A stretch of 64,000 nucleotides of DNA, taken from NCBI RefSeq assembly GCF_019457905.1, contig NZ_JAHZSV010000002.1, positions 18,231 through 82,230 on the forward strand, in the 5' to 3' direction. Within the stretch, counting starts at the first letter, position 1; each line of letters starts with the position of its first letter. The notes under the pieces were generated by a model. The model worked only from the letters and a program-made list of their open reading frames with translations. It was not told where the DNA came from and did no database searches. The translations under genes were made by a program, and so were the position numbers. The DNA is from Flagellimonas abyssi. Its GTDB lineage: Bacteria > Bacteroidota > Bacteroidia > Flavobacteriales > Flavobacteriaceae. Of this stretch, positions 18,987 through 27,309 are shown piece by piece.

Positions 18987-20033
18987 TTAATGTACCTGCT
19001 CCAGAGCCTCTTTGTCGAGTACCAAAATGTTTCTATTTTCGATGGCAATAAGTCCTTCTTGTTTAAAATCCGACAACGTTCGTATTAAACTCTCCGTTGC
19101 AATGCCGGCAACGCCTGCCAAGTCGCTTCGCGTAATTTTTAAGGCCTGTTGCTTATCCCTGTTTATTGCTTTGGAAAACAGCAAAAGCGTTTGCGCCGTT
19201 TTTTTTCTCACCGAACTGTATGCCATTTGCAACAACTGCTTTTTTATTTCTGTGAGGTTGCCCGCAATAACATCCATCAATTCCAGAGAAATGCTTTTAT
19301 TGTCCTCTAAAATGGCCTTGACTTTTTCTTTGGATATACCCGCAAGTTCCACATCATCGATGGCAATGGCATATTCCTGATATGGCAAATGGTCGGTCAA
19401 TGAAGTAAACCCCAGAAAATCGTCCTCGGCGTATATGGAGGTAATCAATTCCTTTCCTTCTTCATCCAGACTACAACTTTTGACGACGCCTTTTAGGATA
19501 AGGAATACCATGTTTGAATGGTCTCCGCTGTTATAGATGACCTCGTCTTTTTTAAAGGAGAGCTGTTCTCCATGATCATCAAAGAAGTTTTTCAGTTCGT
19601 TCAAGGTACGTATCTCATCCTCCCTTACTTGTTCTGGTCGTTCTTTGAGCAAGGTATCCATTTGTTTTGCCTTCTCTAAGCGGCACTCAATGGCAGACAA
19701 AAGTTCCTCTTCTTCAAATGGTTTTGTCAAATAATCATCGGCACCAAGGTTCATGCCCCTTCTCACATCCTGTTTTTCGGTTTTGGCAGAAACAAAAATA
19801 AACGGGATATGGCGTGTGCTTTTGTCTGATGATAATTCTTCCAAGACCCCATATCCGTCCAGTTCGGGCATCATAATATCGCAAAGCACCAAATCGGGAA
19901 GTTCCTTTTTTGCCATATCCACAGCTATTCTTCCATTTGATGCCGAACACACATTAAAACCGGACAATTCCAACAATTCTGCTACATTTTCGCGTAGCGA
20001 GGTGTCATCTTCAACCAGTAATATTTTTTTCAT
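18987..20033 (-). CDS. Response regulator with Crp/Fnr-type output (REC-cNMP-HTH)
   Basis: A 348-residue regulator. Residues 1-120 are a receiver domain with acidic pocket D9/D10, phospho-acceptor D52 and K104. Residues about 150-240 are a cyclic-nucleotide-binding-like beta roll (VIYNSGDHSNMVFLILKG). The C-terminus is a Crp-type winged helix; in the recognition helix ATESLIRTLSDFK, E314 and R318 occupy the Glu-x3-Arg positions that read TGA half-sites in Crp and Fnr. No cysteine cluster for an iron-sulfur centre is present, so sensing is probably by phosphorylation or ligand. It overlaps the histidine kinase gene by 23 nt, and dyads TGAY-N4-RTCA surround it. Best candidate for the regulator of the stress cluster. 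Confidence 0.9.
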   Translation of the reverse strand: MKKILLVEDDTSLRENVAELLELSGFNVCSASNGRIAVDMAKKELPDLVLCDIMMPELDGYGVLEELSSDKSTRHIPFIFVSAKTEKQDVRRGMNLGADDYLTKPFEEEELLSAIECRLEKAKQMDTLLKERPEQVREDEIRTLNELKNFFDDHGEQLSFKKDEVIYNSGDHSNMVFLILKGVVKSCSLDEEGKELITSIYAEDDFLGFTSLTDHLPYQEYAIAIDDVELAGISKEKVKAILEDNKSISLELMDVIAGNLTEIKKQLLQMAYSSVRKKTAQTLLLFSKAINRDKQQALKITRSDLAGVAGIATESLIRTLSDFKQEGLIAIENRNILVLDKEALEQVH

Positions 20034-21507
20034 TTTCCTTGTTATTTATTGGTATGAATAGAGTGAACGTTGAGCCTGTCCCCATTTCACTCTTAAAAGT
20101 TACATTTGCGTTTAGGTTGTTCATATGTTGGCGCACAATATTGAGTCCTATTCCCGTCCCTTGAACTGTCAGCACATTGGTGGCCCTAAAATATCTGTCA
20201 AAAATAAATGGCTGATCCTCGGGCGGTATACCAAACCCATTATCCACAATATCAATTTTCAGTTGGTCATTTTCTTGGGACACCTTCAATTCAATATCCG
20301 AATGCTCAGGAGAATATTTTATGGCATTGTGAACTAAATTGGAGAGTGCCAATCCCATGATTTTTTCATCAAATTCTACCACAATCCCATCGATATCCCT
20401 TGGATAATGTATACGCTGGCCCTCTTTTAAGAGCATATTGGCGTCGTACACTACCTCATTTATCAACTTGCTCAGCGGAAAAGAGGTCATGGAATAATTC
20501 ACCTTACCGAGGTCCAAACGCTCTATGGAAAGGAAATCCGTAAGTATATTATCCAGATACTTTACCTTGGACTTAATGGTGGTAATGTGTTTGTCCCGCT
20601 TATCCTGCTGTTCCGATGTGGTATATTTTTTCAAAAGGGATGTTGAGGTCAAAATACTGGAAAGCGGGGTTTTAAACTCATGGGATACCAAGGAAAGGAA
20701 TTTGGTCTTGAGCTCGTTGAGCTTTTTCTCGGCCTGTAGCGCCTCCCTTAATTGTTGGGTTCTTTCCTCTACGGTATTTTCCAGTTGCTGTGTGTAATTT
20801 TTCCTCTCGGTAATGTCCAGAACAATCGCTACACATACCCTTCTTTTCCCAATAAAGGAGAGTTGAAGGTGTACCTCAACCGGATATAGGGAACCGTCCT
20901 TTCTTTTATGGATGGTTTCAAAAATCACCTTTTCCTTTCGTCCCGAGAGCAGTGGCGATATCAAACGTTCCAACATTTCCTTGGTGACCTCTGGTTTAAT
21001 ATCCGTTACGGACATCTTTCCCAAATCCTGCATATTGTACCCCAAATTCATTTGGGCACCACGGTTCACATTGATAAAAATAAAAGATTCCGCATCGAAC
21101 ACATAGATTTCGTTCAGTGACTCATCAAAAATCTGGAACCAATAATCTATGGTCTGTTCGGCCTTCTTTTTTTCAGTGATATCCATGATCAGGGCCAAAA
21201 CGTATTGTTTTTCTTGAATCTTGAACGGGTTAAGACTTATTTCCAATGGAAACTCTTCCCCTCCTTTGCGGATTCCAACCAGGTCCAAGCCTTTTCCCAT
21301 TTGTCTGGCCTTGCCCTCGCCCATAAATTTATCGGCCAGTTTGCCATGTTTGTGCTTTGCACGTTGTGGAATTAAAATGTTCAAAGGTTTGCCGATAAGC
21401 TCTCCCTCCCTATAATCGAACATTTTATTGGCCGCTTTATTGCTCGCAGTAATTTGCTGTTGGGCATTGACAATGACTATGCCCTCGGAGATAACCTCCG
21501 AAAACAT
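20011..21507 (-). CDS. PAS-domain sensor histidine kinase
   Basis: A soluble histidine kinase of about 498 residues with no membrane segment. Two PAS domains come first (about residues 2-115 and 120-240), then a coiled-coil linker, the DHp domain with phospho-acceptor His in SHEFKTPLSS (about residue 276), and a CA domain with N box NLVHNAIKYSP, G1 DNGFGIPP and G2 GTGIGLNI. The first PAS has a His (about residue 54, in AKHKHGK) aligning by eye with the haem ligand of FixL, but the FixL Arg on the distal side is absent. The frame could start at TTG 21540; ATG 21507 is chosen because PAS begins there. It overlaps its cognate response regulator gene. Confidence 0.9.
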   Translation of the reverse strand: MFSEVISEGIVIVNAQQQITASNKAANKMFDYREGELIGKPLNILIPQRAKHKHGKLADKFMGEGKARQMGKGLDLVGIRKGGEEFPLEISLNPFKIQEKQYVLALIMDITEKKKAEQTIDYWFQIFDESLNEIYVFDAESFIFINVNRGAQMNLGYNMQDLGKMSVTDIKPEVTKEMLERLISPLLSGRKEKVIFETIHKRKDGSLYPVEVHLQLSFIGKRRVCVAIVLDITERKNYTQQLENTVEERTQQLREALQAEKKLNELKTKFLSLVSHEFKTPLSSILTSTSLLKKYTTSEQQDKRDKHITTIKSKVKYLDNILTDFLSIERLDLGKVNYSMTSFPLSKLINEVVYDANMLLKEGQRIHYPRDIDGIVVEFDEKIMGLALSNLVHNAIKYSPEHSDIELKVSQENDQLKIDIVDNGFGIPPEDQPFIFDRYFRATNVLTVQGTGIGLNIVRQHMNNLNANVTFKSEMGTGSTFTLFIPINNKENEKNITG

Positions 21508-21558
21508 ACCCAATATGTTACTTTCTTCAAATTTTTTCAAAACAATTCCTAAAATTAC

Positions 21559-21601
21559 TGATTTTGATCATGCATTTATGTCAATTGGATCAGTATATTT
21601 A
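21559..21601 (+). promoter_or_regulatory. Crp/Fnr-like dyad plus -7 element (TerB-like gene)
   Basis: Dyad TGATTTTGATCA at 21559-21570; TATATTTA at 21594-21601 (plus strand) is a near-consensus -7 element, first base 29.5 bp from the dyad centre. The dyad also lies 52-63 nt before the kinase ATG on the other strand, where no correctly spaced -7 element is seen; it might repress the kinase-regulator operon. Confidence 0.65.
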
Positions 21602-21624
21602 ATCTTGAGTTAAAAATTAAGAAA

Positions 21625-22032
21625 ATGTTGGAATCTGGAAAAAAACAAGTGAACGAATTATACCAAAACCTAGGAAAACTCTTTTATGCTGTGGCCATGG
21701 CAGACCATAGTGTCCATATGAAGGAAATGGAAAAACTGAACGAAGTGGTCCGCGACCATTGGCTCGAGGTTGATGATATTGAAGATGAATATGGAACTGA
21801 TTCTGCTTTTCAAATTATTTCTGTTTTTGATTGGTTATTGGAATATCAAAAAGACAGTGAAGAGATTTACGAGGAGTTTGAAGCATTCTATATGGAGCAG
21901 GAAATTCTGTTCACCCCAAAAATCAAACATTTGGCCATGTCCACTTCAAGAGCGATAGCCGCTGCATTTTATGGAAGCAATAAATCGGAACTTATCTTAT
22001 TGGGTCGTCTCCAGTTACTCTTCGAAGAATAA
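21625..22032 (+). CDS. TerB-like small helical protein
   Basis: A 135-residue acidic, all-helical protein. The segment LGKLFYAVAMADHSVHMKEMEKLNEVV resembles the start of TerB/DjlA-N-type domains, where MADG-x-V-x3-E forms a metal-binding loop; here the loop reads MADHSVHMKE. Assignment by eye, moderate. It is the only plus-strand gene in the stress cluster and diverges from the kinase gene; its promoter carries the same dyad as the other members. The convergent UspA gene ends one base after its stop. No signal peptide. Confidence 0.65.
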   Translation: MLESGKKQVNELYQNLGKLFYAVAMADHSVHMKEMEKLNEVVRDHWLEVDDIEDEYGTDSAFQIISVFDWLLEYQKDSEEIYEEFEAFYMEQEILFTPKIKHLAMSTSRAIAAAFYGSNKSELILLGRLQLLFEE

Positions 22033-22854
22033 TTAAATTTTGATGGTCATTACCGGTATCTTGGCGTGATTGGAAACATTCTCGGCCAAGCTTCCAACAA
22101 CAAAGTGGTCCAATCCTTTGCGGCCATGGGTTGGAATTACCAATAGGTCGGCGCTTCTTTCAAAACAATAACGCAGTATGCCCCGCTCCACGGAATTATC
22201 GTCATAAAAATGGATATCGATTTCCTTGCCCAATTCTTTTTTAAAGTTTTCCATTCGTTTGACCACATCATCCCTGCCCATAAAATTGGCGCCGGCACTA
22301 TGCACATATACCACTTCCAAGGAAGCGTTGTTCAATTGGGCAAATGCCTCGGCTTTGCGATATACCGGAATGGCTTCCTTCTCCAAGTCACAGGCCATCA
22401 CCATTCGTTTAACATCAAATCCACTGGAGCTTGCCTTGATCACGATAACGGGAAGTTCAGAGGAACGCACCACTTTTTCCGTGTTGGACCCAACAAATAA
22501 TTCCTTCAATCCACTGGTTCCATGCGACCCCATTACGATCATATCACAGTTTTGCTCAAGGGCCACCTGATTTACTTCTTCAAAGTCCTTATAATTTTGG
22601 ATAACACCGTCCACAGGAATACCGTTGAGATACTTCTTCTTGGTAAATTCATTGATTTTCTCCTTTGCCAATTTCAAGAAATACTTGGCTTCTGCCTCTT
22701 CGCTTACATCGGAATTGGCCAAAACGGAATCGGACATTCCGATCATGTGGAGCAAAACAATTTCGGCCCTATGTTGTTTCGCAATTTTTGATGCTGCTTC
22801 AAGGGCGTATTCGGAATGTTTTGAGAAATCGACAGGTACCAATATTTTTTTCAT
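22033..22854 (-). CDS. UspA family universal stress protein, tandem domains
   Basis: A 273-residue protein with two Usp domains, MKKILVPVDFSKHSEYAL and, from about residue 150, VKRMVMACDLEKE. Both nucleotide-loop regions are recognisable: GSHGTSGLKELFVGSNTEKV in the first and PTHGRKGLDHFVVGSLAENV in the second, so both halves may bind nucleotide, unlike the other two UspA proteins of the cluster. ATG 22854 is chosen over 22893 because the latter would start only 9 nt after the -7 element and adds residues outside the fold. Confidence 0.92.
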   Translation of the reverse strand: MKKILVPVDFSKHSEYALEAASKIAKQHRAEIVLLHMIGMSDSVLANSDVSEEAEAKYFLKLAKEKINEFTKKKYLNGIPVDGVIQNYKDFEEVNQVALEQNCDMIVMGSHGTSGLKELFVGSNTEKVVRSSELPVIVIKASSSGFDVKRMVMACDLEKEAIPVYRKAEAFAQLNNASLEVVYVHSAGANFMGRDDVVKRMENFKKELGKEIDIHFYDDNSVERGILRYCFERSADLLVIPTHGRKGLDHFVVGSLAENVSNHAKIPVMTIKI

Positions 22855-22901
22855 GACATCGAATTTTAGGGGTTGGAATGTTTCCCAAACCAACTTATCC
22901 T

Positions 22902-22944
22902 TAAAAGTAATCTCTAAACTATTCTTTTCCTATGACGTCTGTCA
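22902..22944 (-). promoter_or_regulatory. Crp/Fnr-like dyad plus -7 element (third uspA)
   Basis: Dyad TGACGTCTGTCA at 22933-22944, the TGAC/GTCA variant. TACTTTTA (22909-22902 on the minus strand) is one base off TAnnTTTG; its first base is 29.5 bp from the dyad centre. Confidence 0.65.
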
Positions 22945-22962
22945 TGTCAAAAAAAAACATGC

Positions 22963-23253
22963 TCATTTCAATGTATTGAGTCTTCTTTTTAAAGCTGCAA
23001 CCTCTTGTTGTAGGCTTTCCACTTGACCTAACAAGTGATAAATGGCCTGAATTCCTTCAGGGTTTATATCGAGTTCGTTGTGCAGGCGGACCATTTTTTC
23101 CAAAAGTGGCAAATCCTCCAAATGTAGCTTTCCGTCTCCTTGTTCAAAATCTATATGTAGAATCTCATATTCGTACATGGAACGAACAAAAGATTCACCA
23201 ACTCCATGGTGTTCACAAAATGTTTTTACCGATATATACTGTTCTTCCTTCAT
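22963..23253 (-). CDS. cbpM: Chaperone modulator CbpM-like, MerR-type HTH
   Basis: A 96-residue protein with an N-terminal MerR-like helix-turn-helix (YISVKTFCEHHGVGESFVRSMYEYEIL) and a C-terminal coiled coil (LLGQVESLQQEVAALKRRL). CbpM binds the J domain of CbpA and tunes its co-chaperone and DNA-binding activity. It follows cbpA immediately; a GTG at 23259 overlaps the cbpA stop as TAGTG and is an alternative start, giving two more residues. Co-transcription with cbpA is almost certain. Confidence 0.88.
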   Translation of the reverse strand: MKEEQYISVKTFCEHHGVGESFVRSMYEYEILHIDFEQGDGKLHLEDLPLLEKMVRLHNELDINPEGIQAIYHLLGQVESLQQEVAALKRRLNTLK

Positions 23254-23258
23254 TTGCA

Positions 23259-24173
23259 CTATGCTAAGTTGGTTTTTTCCAGGGATTCAAACAACGACTT
23301 TTGTTCCGGGGTCAGGTTCTTGGGCATTTGTACCATATAAGTTAGGTACAGGTCGCCAAACTGTCCCTCCTTTTTATATTTCGGGAACCCTTTCCCCTTG
23401 AGTTTCACCTGTGTTCCGTTATCGGTCCCGGGAGCTACTTTTAATTTCACTCTTCCTGTCAGCGTCTCCACCTGTATCTCTCCGCCCAAAACAGCTTTGA
23501 TCAAAGGGATTTCAATGGTTTTGTACAGATTTTCCCCGTCGCGTTTAAAAGTTGTATTGTTAACGATGGAAAAGGTAATGTAGAGATCTCCTGCCGGGCC
23601 GCCTTCGATACCAGGACCACCATGCCCCTTGATTTTAATGGTCTGACCATCTTCTACACCTGCGGGAATGGTCAAGCGGATATTTTTTCCGTTCACCGTT
23701 AGCGTTTGTTTTTGGGTTGTGTAGACATCCTTTAGGTACAATTTTAATTCAGCGTTGTAATCCTGTCCCCTAAACCGTACCCTTTGGCCACCGGAACCAA
23801 ACCCGGCACTTCCGCCGCCGAACATCGACTCAAAAAAGTCCGAAAAATCCTGGGCAGAACCTCCAGAGCGACTGTACGTATACCCCGAACCAGTATTTTG
23901 ACGTGCATGCTGTGAACGTGATTGCTTTGCTTTTTCAAACTCTTCTGCATGTTGCCAATCCTTACCATACTCATCATATTTTTTTCTTTTGGAGGAATCG
24001 GATAATACTTCATTAGCTTCGTTCACGCGCTTAAAGTTCTTCTCCGCCTCCAGATCGTTGGGATTAAGATCAGGATGATATTTCCTTGCCAACTTCCGAT
24101 AAGCCTTTTTAATCTCATCGGTGGATGCTTTATTGTCCACCCCCAATACTTTATAATAATCGATAAAATCCAT
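23259..24173 (-). CDS. cbpA: CbpA-like DnaJ-class co-chaperone
   Basis: A 304-residue J protein of the CbpA type. The J domain (residues 5-65) has HPD at 33-35; a Gly/Ser/Phe-rich linker follows ([21 protein letters not shown]), then two substrate-binding beta domains ([42 protein letters not shown]). There is no zinc-finger region, so it is not DnaJ itself. It stimulates DnaK ATPase and helps refold proteins under stress or in stationary phase. Operon with cbpM; the promoter carries a dyad of the stress regulon. Confidence 0.93.
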   Translation of the reverse strand: MDFIDYYKVLGVDNKASTDEIKKAYRKLARKYHPDLNPNDLEAEKNFKRVNEANEVLSDSSKRKKYDEYGKDWQHAEEFEKAKQSRSQHARQNTGSGYTYSRSGGSAQDFSDFFESMFGGGSAGFGSGGQRVRFRGQDYNAELKLYLKDVYTTQKQTLTVNGKNIRLTIPAGVEDGQTIKIKGHGGPGIEGGPAGDLYITFSIVNNTTFKRDGENLYKTIEIPLIKAVLGGEIQVETLTGRVKLKVAPGTDNGTQVKLKGKGFPKYKKEGQFGDLYLTYMVQMPKNLTPEQKSLFESLEKTNLA

Positions 24174-24224
24174 AAGTCAATCTAGCTAGAAATCTGAGTT
24201 TGGTTGAACCGTAAACTACCTTGT

Positions 24225-24267
24225 CAAATTTCGCTAAAATCTTCTTTCTTCACAATGACCTATGTCA
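24225..24267 (-). promoter_or_regulatory. Crp/Fnr-like dyad plus -7 element (cbpA-cbpM)
   Basis: Dyad TGACCTATGTCA at 24256-24267. GAAATTTG (24232-24225 on the minus strand) is one base off TAnnTTTG; its first base is 29.5 bp from the dyad centre and it ends 52 nt before the cbpA ATG. Confidence 0.65.
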
Positions 24268-24300
24268 GAACATCCCACTTTGCCTTCAAAAGTTTTTGAT

Positions 24301-24331
24301 TTTCGTATCTAAGCTGCAAGAAGTACCTTTA
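24301..24331 (+). promoter_or_regulatory. Predicted promoter of upp
   Basis: TTTC (24301-24304), 19 nt, then TACCTTTA (24324-24331): each element is one base from the TTTG-N19-TAnnTTTG consensus and the spacing is exact. The upp ATG lies 20 nt further on. Confidence 0.45.
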
Positions 24332-24350
24332 AGTTGATAAATCCAAATAC

Positions 24351-25004
24351 ATGATCATCCATCAATTCGACCAGACCAATTCCATTTTGAACAGTTTTAT
24401 TGCTGAAATAAGGGATGTCAATATCCAAAAAGATGCCATGCGGTTTCGCCGTAACATTGAACGCATTGGAGAGGTTCTCGCTTACGAAATGAGCAAAACA
24501 TTGGATTATGATCCAAAAGAAGTCACAACTCCTTTGGGCGCCAAAAAATCGTTTCTATGTTCGGATAAGTTGGTGCTTTGCTCTGTGCTCAGGGCCGGTT
24601 TGCCCTTGCACCACGGAATTTTGGGATATTTTGACGGGGCCGAAAATGCCTTTATTTCGGCATACCGTAACCACCCTAATAACGATGATGCATTTGAAGT
24701 CATTGTAAACTATTTTGCAGCACCTTCGCTTGATGATAAAATTTTGGTGTTAACGGACCCCATGCTGGCCACGGGTAAAACTTTGGAAAATGTACTTAAG
24801 GCCCTAAAAGGCCATGGTTCGCCAAAACAGATTCATATTATATCCGTAATCGGTTCCAAAACCGGCGTGGCAAAAGTGGCAGAAACATTTCCCCAAAACA
24901 CCCAGTTGTGGATCGCTGCCGTTGACGAAGGACTCACCAGCAAGGGTTATATTGTTCCAGGTTTGGGCGATGCCGGTGATTTGAGCTATGGAGGCAAACT
25001 GTGA
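24351..25004 (+). CDS. upp: Uracil phosphoribosyltransferase
   Basis: A 217-residue type I phosphoribosyltransferase of pyrimidine salvage that makes UMP from uracil and PRPP. The PRPP loop is VLTDPMLATGKTL (about residues 132-144); LRAGLPLHHGI and the C-terminal VDEGLTSKGYIVPGLGDAGD uracil-binding segment are characteristic of Upp. Length is normal. It has its own promoter and converges on the beta-CASP hydrolase gene. Cytoplasmic. Confidence 0.93.
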   Translation: MIIHQFDQTNSILNSFIAEIRDVNIQKDAMRFRRNIERIGEVLAYEMSKTLDYDPKEVTTPLGAKKSFLCSDKLVLCSVLRAGLPLHHGILGYFDGAENAFISAYRNHPNNDDAFEVIVNYFAAPSLDDKILVLTDPMLATGKTLENVLKALKGHGSPKQIHIISVIGSKTGVAKVAETFPQNTQLWIAAVDEGLTSKGYIVPGLGDAGDLSYGGKL

Positions 25005-25011
25005 TCTAACC

Positions 25012-26382
25012 TTAAAGAATCACCTCGAAGACCTCGTAAATTTTTGGAATATGGCAATGCCACCCGTATTTTTCATGAATTTTGTCCCTATAAGCTTCCA
25101 TTGAAGAAAGTTCCCCATGTACCAAAAACACCTTTTCCGGAATGTTTTTAACAGCACCCATCCAAGTCAATAGTTCCGATTGGTCCGCATGAGCAGAAAG
25201 ACTCTCCAAATGATGGACCTTGGCCTTGATAGGAACATGTTTCCCGTAGACTTTAAGTTCTGTGGCTCCCTCCAATAATTTTCTTCCGCGCGTCTCCTCC
25301 GCTTGGAAACCTACCAATAAAATGGTGGTAGATTCCTTTTCCGCCAATTGCTTTATGTAGGTCAGTACACGCCCCCCTGTTACCATGCCACTGCCAGCAA
25401 TCACAATTTTGGCCCTTGGGTCGTCAATCGTTTCCCATGTCTCCGCATAGGAGCTCACCAGATTGATGTGACCGTTCATATTTGAATATTCCGTTGGGGT
25501 CAATTTGTGCCAATTCGGAAAATTCTGGAATACTTCTAGCACATTGTTTCCCATAGGGCTGTCCACGAAGATGGGAATATTGGGAATCTTGTTCTTCCGG
25601 TAAAGTTCCCATAATTGATACATAAGGGATTGAAGGCGTTCCACGGCAAACGAAGGAATGATAAGCGTACCCTTTTTATGTAGGGTCTCTTTGATCAAAC
25701 CGATCAAAATATCCTCTACATCCTCTTTTGGGTGCAAGCGGTCGCCGTATGTGCTTTCCACAAAAAGATAATCGGCCCATTCGGGTCGCTTCGGCGAGTC
25801 GAGAAGTTTATCATGCTGCCTACCTACATCCCCGGAGAACACCAACCGTTTTCCATACAGATTGATTTCAATATAAGTGGAGCCTAGTATATGACCGTTA
25901 TATAAAAAAGTTGCAGAACAATGGTCAGAAAGGATAATTTCTTCTGCTTCTTCTACCTGCTCAAAGAACTTTAGGGCAAAGGCAGCATCCTTTTTGGTGT
26001 ACAAGGGCAGTGCGGGACTGTGTTTACTGTAATCCTCTTTATTGGCCCTGGCGGCCTCTTCTTCCTGGATTTTGGCGCTGTCCCCTAAAATAATACGAGC
26101 AATTTCCAAGGTCGGGCCGGTACCCAGTATCTTTCCCCTAAACCCTTGGCGAACTAAAAGCGGTAAATATCCACAATGGTCCAAATGCCCATGGGTAAGC
26201 AATACATAATCAATTTTAGAGGCATCAACTGGCAATTTCTCCCAATTCAAGGCACGTAAGGCCTTTACCCCTTGGAACAGTCCACAATCCACCAAGATTT
26301 TGACCTCATCCGAATACAGATAGAATTTTGAACCGGTTACGGTTTCAGAGGCGCCTAAAAAATGGATTTGAAGCTTTTTCAT
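25012..26382 (-). CDS. Beta-CASP metallo-beta-lactamase RNA-processing hydrolase
   Basis: A 456-residue enzyme of the RNA-type metallo-beta-lactamase group (CPSF73/YsH1-like). The metal motif HGHLDH is at residues 64-69, with GHILGSTYIE and FSGDVGR following. The beta-CASP insert has motif A in VDSPMG and motif B-like IAGSGMVTGGR; motif C is SAHADQ near the C-terminal RNA-specificity segment. Such enzymes are endo- or 5'-exoribonucleases. The ATG lies 7 nt past the stop of the ATP-cone nuclease gene, so the two form an operon and may act on the same nucleic acid. Confidence 0.92.
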   Translation of the reverse strand: MKKLQIHFLGASETVTGSKFYLYSDEVKILVDCGLFQGVKALRALNWEKLPVDASKIDYVLLTHGHLDHCGYLPLLVRQGFRGKILGTGPTLEIARIILGDSAKIQEEEAARANKEDYSKHSPALPLYTKKDAAFALKFFEQVEEAEEIILSDHCSATFLYNGHILGSTYIEINLYGKRLVFSGDVGRQHDKLLDSPKRPEWADYLFVESTYGDRLHPKEDVEDILIGLIKETLHKKGTLIIPSFAVERLQSLMYQLWELYRKNKIPNIPIFVDSPMGNNVLEVFQNFPNWHKLTPTEYSNMNGHINLVSSYAETWETIDDPRAKIVIAGSGMVTGGRVLTYIKQLAEKESTTILLVGFQAEETRGRKLLEGATELKVYGKHVPIKAKVHHLESLSAHADQSELLTWMGAVKNIPEKVFLVHGELSSMEAYRDKIHEKYGWHCHIPKIYEVFEVIL

Positions 26383-26389
26383 GCTATGG

Positions 26390-27232
26390 TCACAAATTGC
26401 AAAGTGATTTCATCTCTTTTAGAATTCGTTGCTTGCGGCCATTTGACACCCCTAAATGATCGAGTAGAAAACTACTTTTTATCAATTGCCTGCAAAGGAC
26501 TATATCTCTCTCCAACAAAAATTGTTTTTCCCGATTTGAAAGCAAGGTGGACACTGTAATGGGATACAACCGTAACCTGTCAATTCGTTCTTTGAGTCCA
26601 TCACCTTGAGGGTAATCCCAGCTCAATAGGTATAAGCCAGCACACTTTCCATATTCCAGTGCATCTTGCGAAAACCTAGTGTTAGTGACCACCCAACCCT
26701 GAATGGTTTTATAGGTGCTGTTCCTTGTTGATTCCAATGGCCGCTTTACATCGATGTACCTGGAATTGATGTACAATGGGACCTTTACATTACATTTAAG
26801 ACCATCTTCACTGTGAAACTTACATTCTATAACATTCAAGGTTTCATTTTTTGTAGCAAGTACATCAATTTCGTGAGAAACGCAGGTGCCTTGTAAAACT
26901 TCTCCTGTTTTGGTATCAAAACCAGAATAATGCAAAATGCCACTAATGAATTTCTCGAATGGAAATCCAGTGGGCCCAAGTTCATAAATGGCCTTTTTTA
27001 GTTTATACTTGGATGCGTAGACAGATGCCTTCTTCTTTAGAAGGGCAAAGGCTCTATTATAAATTTCTTTCGTGGTGATGCCTTGATAGAGTTCATCTTG
27101 AACACGACTCAGAATCTCTTCAACCATTTCATCGGAAGCTCCGCTGAACTGCAATGAGTTTTTCAGCTTTTCCATGGAAAAATCCACTTTCTCCCCTGAT
27201 GATTTGGTAATATGAAAATGTTCTGCGCCCAT
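26390..27232 (-). CDS. ATP-cone plus Mrr-type (PD-D/ExK) nuclease
   Basis: A roughly 280-residue protein with two recognisable parts. An ATP-cone comes first (about residues 5-90: HITKSSGEKVDFSMEKLKNSL through ITTKEIYNRAFALLKK), the nucleotide-binding regulatory module of NrdR and ribonucleotide reductases. A Mrr-like restriction-endonuclease fold follows (FEKFISGILHYSGF, catalytic EIDVLA and IECKFH, then VVTNTRFSQDALEYG). The fusion suggests a nuclease gated by ATP or dATP; target unknown. A GTG start at 27268 adds 12 residues outside the cone, so ATG 27232 is used. The beta-CASP RNase gene follows after 7 nt. No methyltransferase is nearby, so an ordinary restriction role is unlikely. Confidence 0.8.
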   Translation of the reverse strand: MGAEHFHITKSSGEKVDFSMEKLKNSLQFSGASDEMVEEILSRVQDELYQGITTKEIYNRAFALLKKKASVYASKYKLKKAIYELGPTGFPFEKFISGILHYSGFDTKTGEVLQGTCVSHEIDVLATKNETLNVIECKFHSEDGLKCNVKVPLYINSRYIDVKRPLESTRNSTYKTIQGWVVTNTRFSQDALEYGKCAGLYLLSWDYPQGDGLKERIDRLRLYPITVSTLLSNREKQFLLERDIVLCRQLIKSSFLLDHLGVSNGRKQRILKEMKSLCNL

Positions 27233-27309
27233 ACCACTAAAATACGCAAGGTTTTGATCATTAATCACATTTAGCGCGGAAATGATTTCTGAAAAGAGCT
27301 AAATCAACA

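Noticed and set aside
21507..21570. Activation of the kinase-regulator operon by the dyad at 21559-21570
   Set aside because: No TAnnTTTG-like element is found at the required distance on the minus strand; the geometry fits the plus-strand TerB-like gene. Repression remains possible.
24301..24331. Control of upp by the dyad at 24256-24267
   Set aside because: The dyad centre is about 62 bp from the upp -7 element, not 29-30 bp, so the site is assigned to cbpA on the other strand.
26390..27232. Restriction-modification system
   Set aside because: The Mrr-like nuclease has no methyltransferase or specificity gene nearby and carries an ATP-cone instead.
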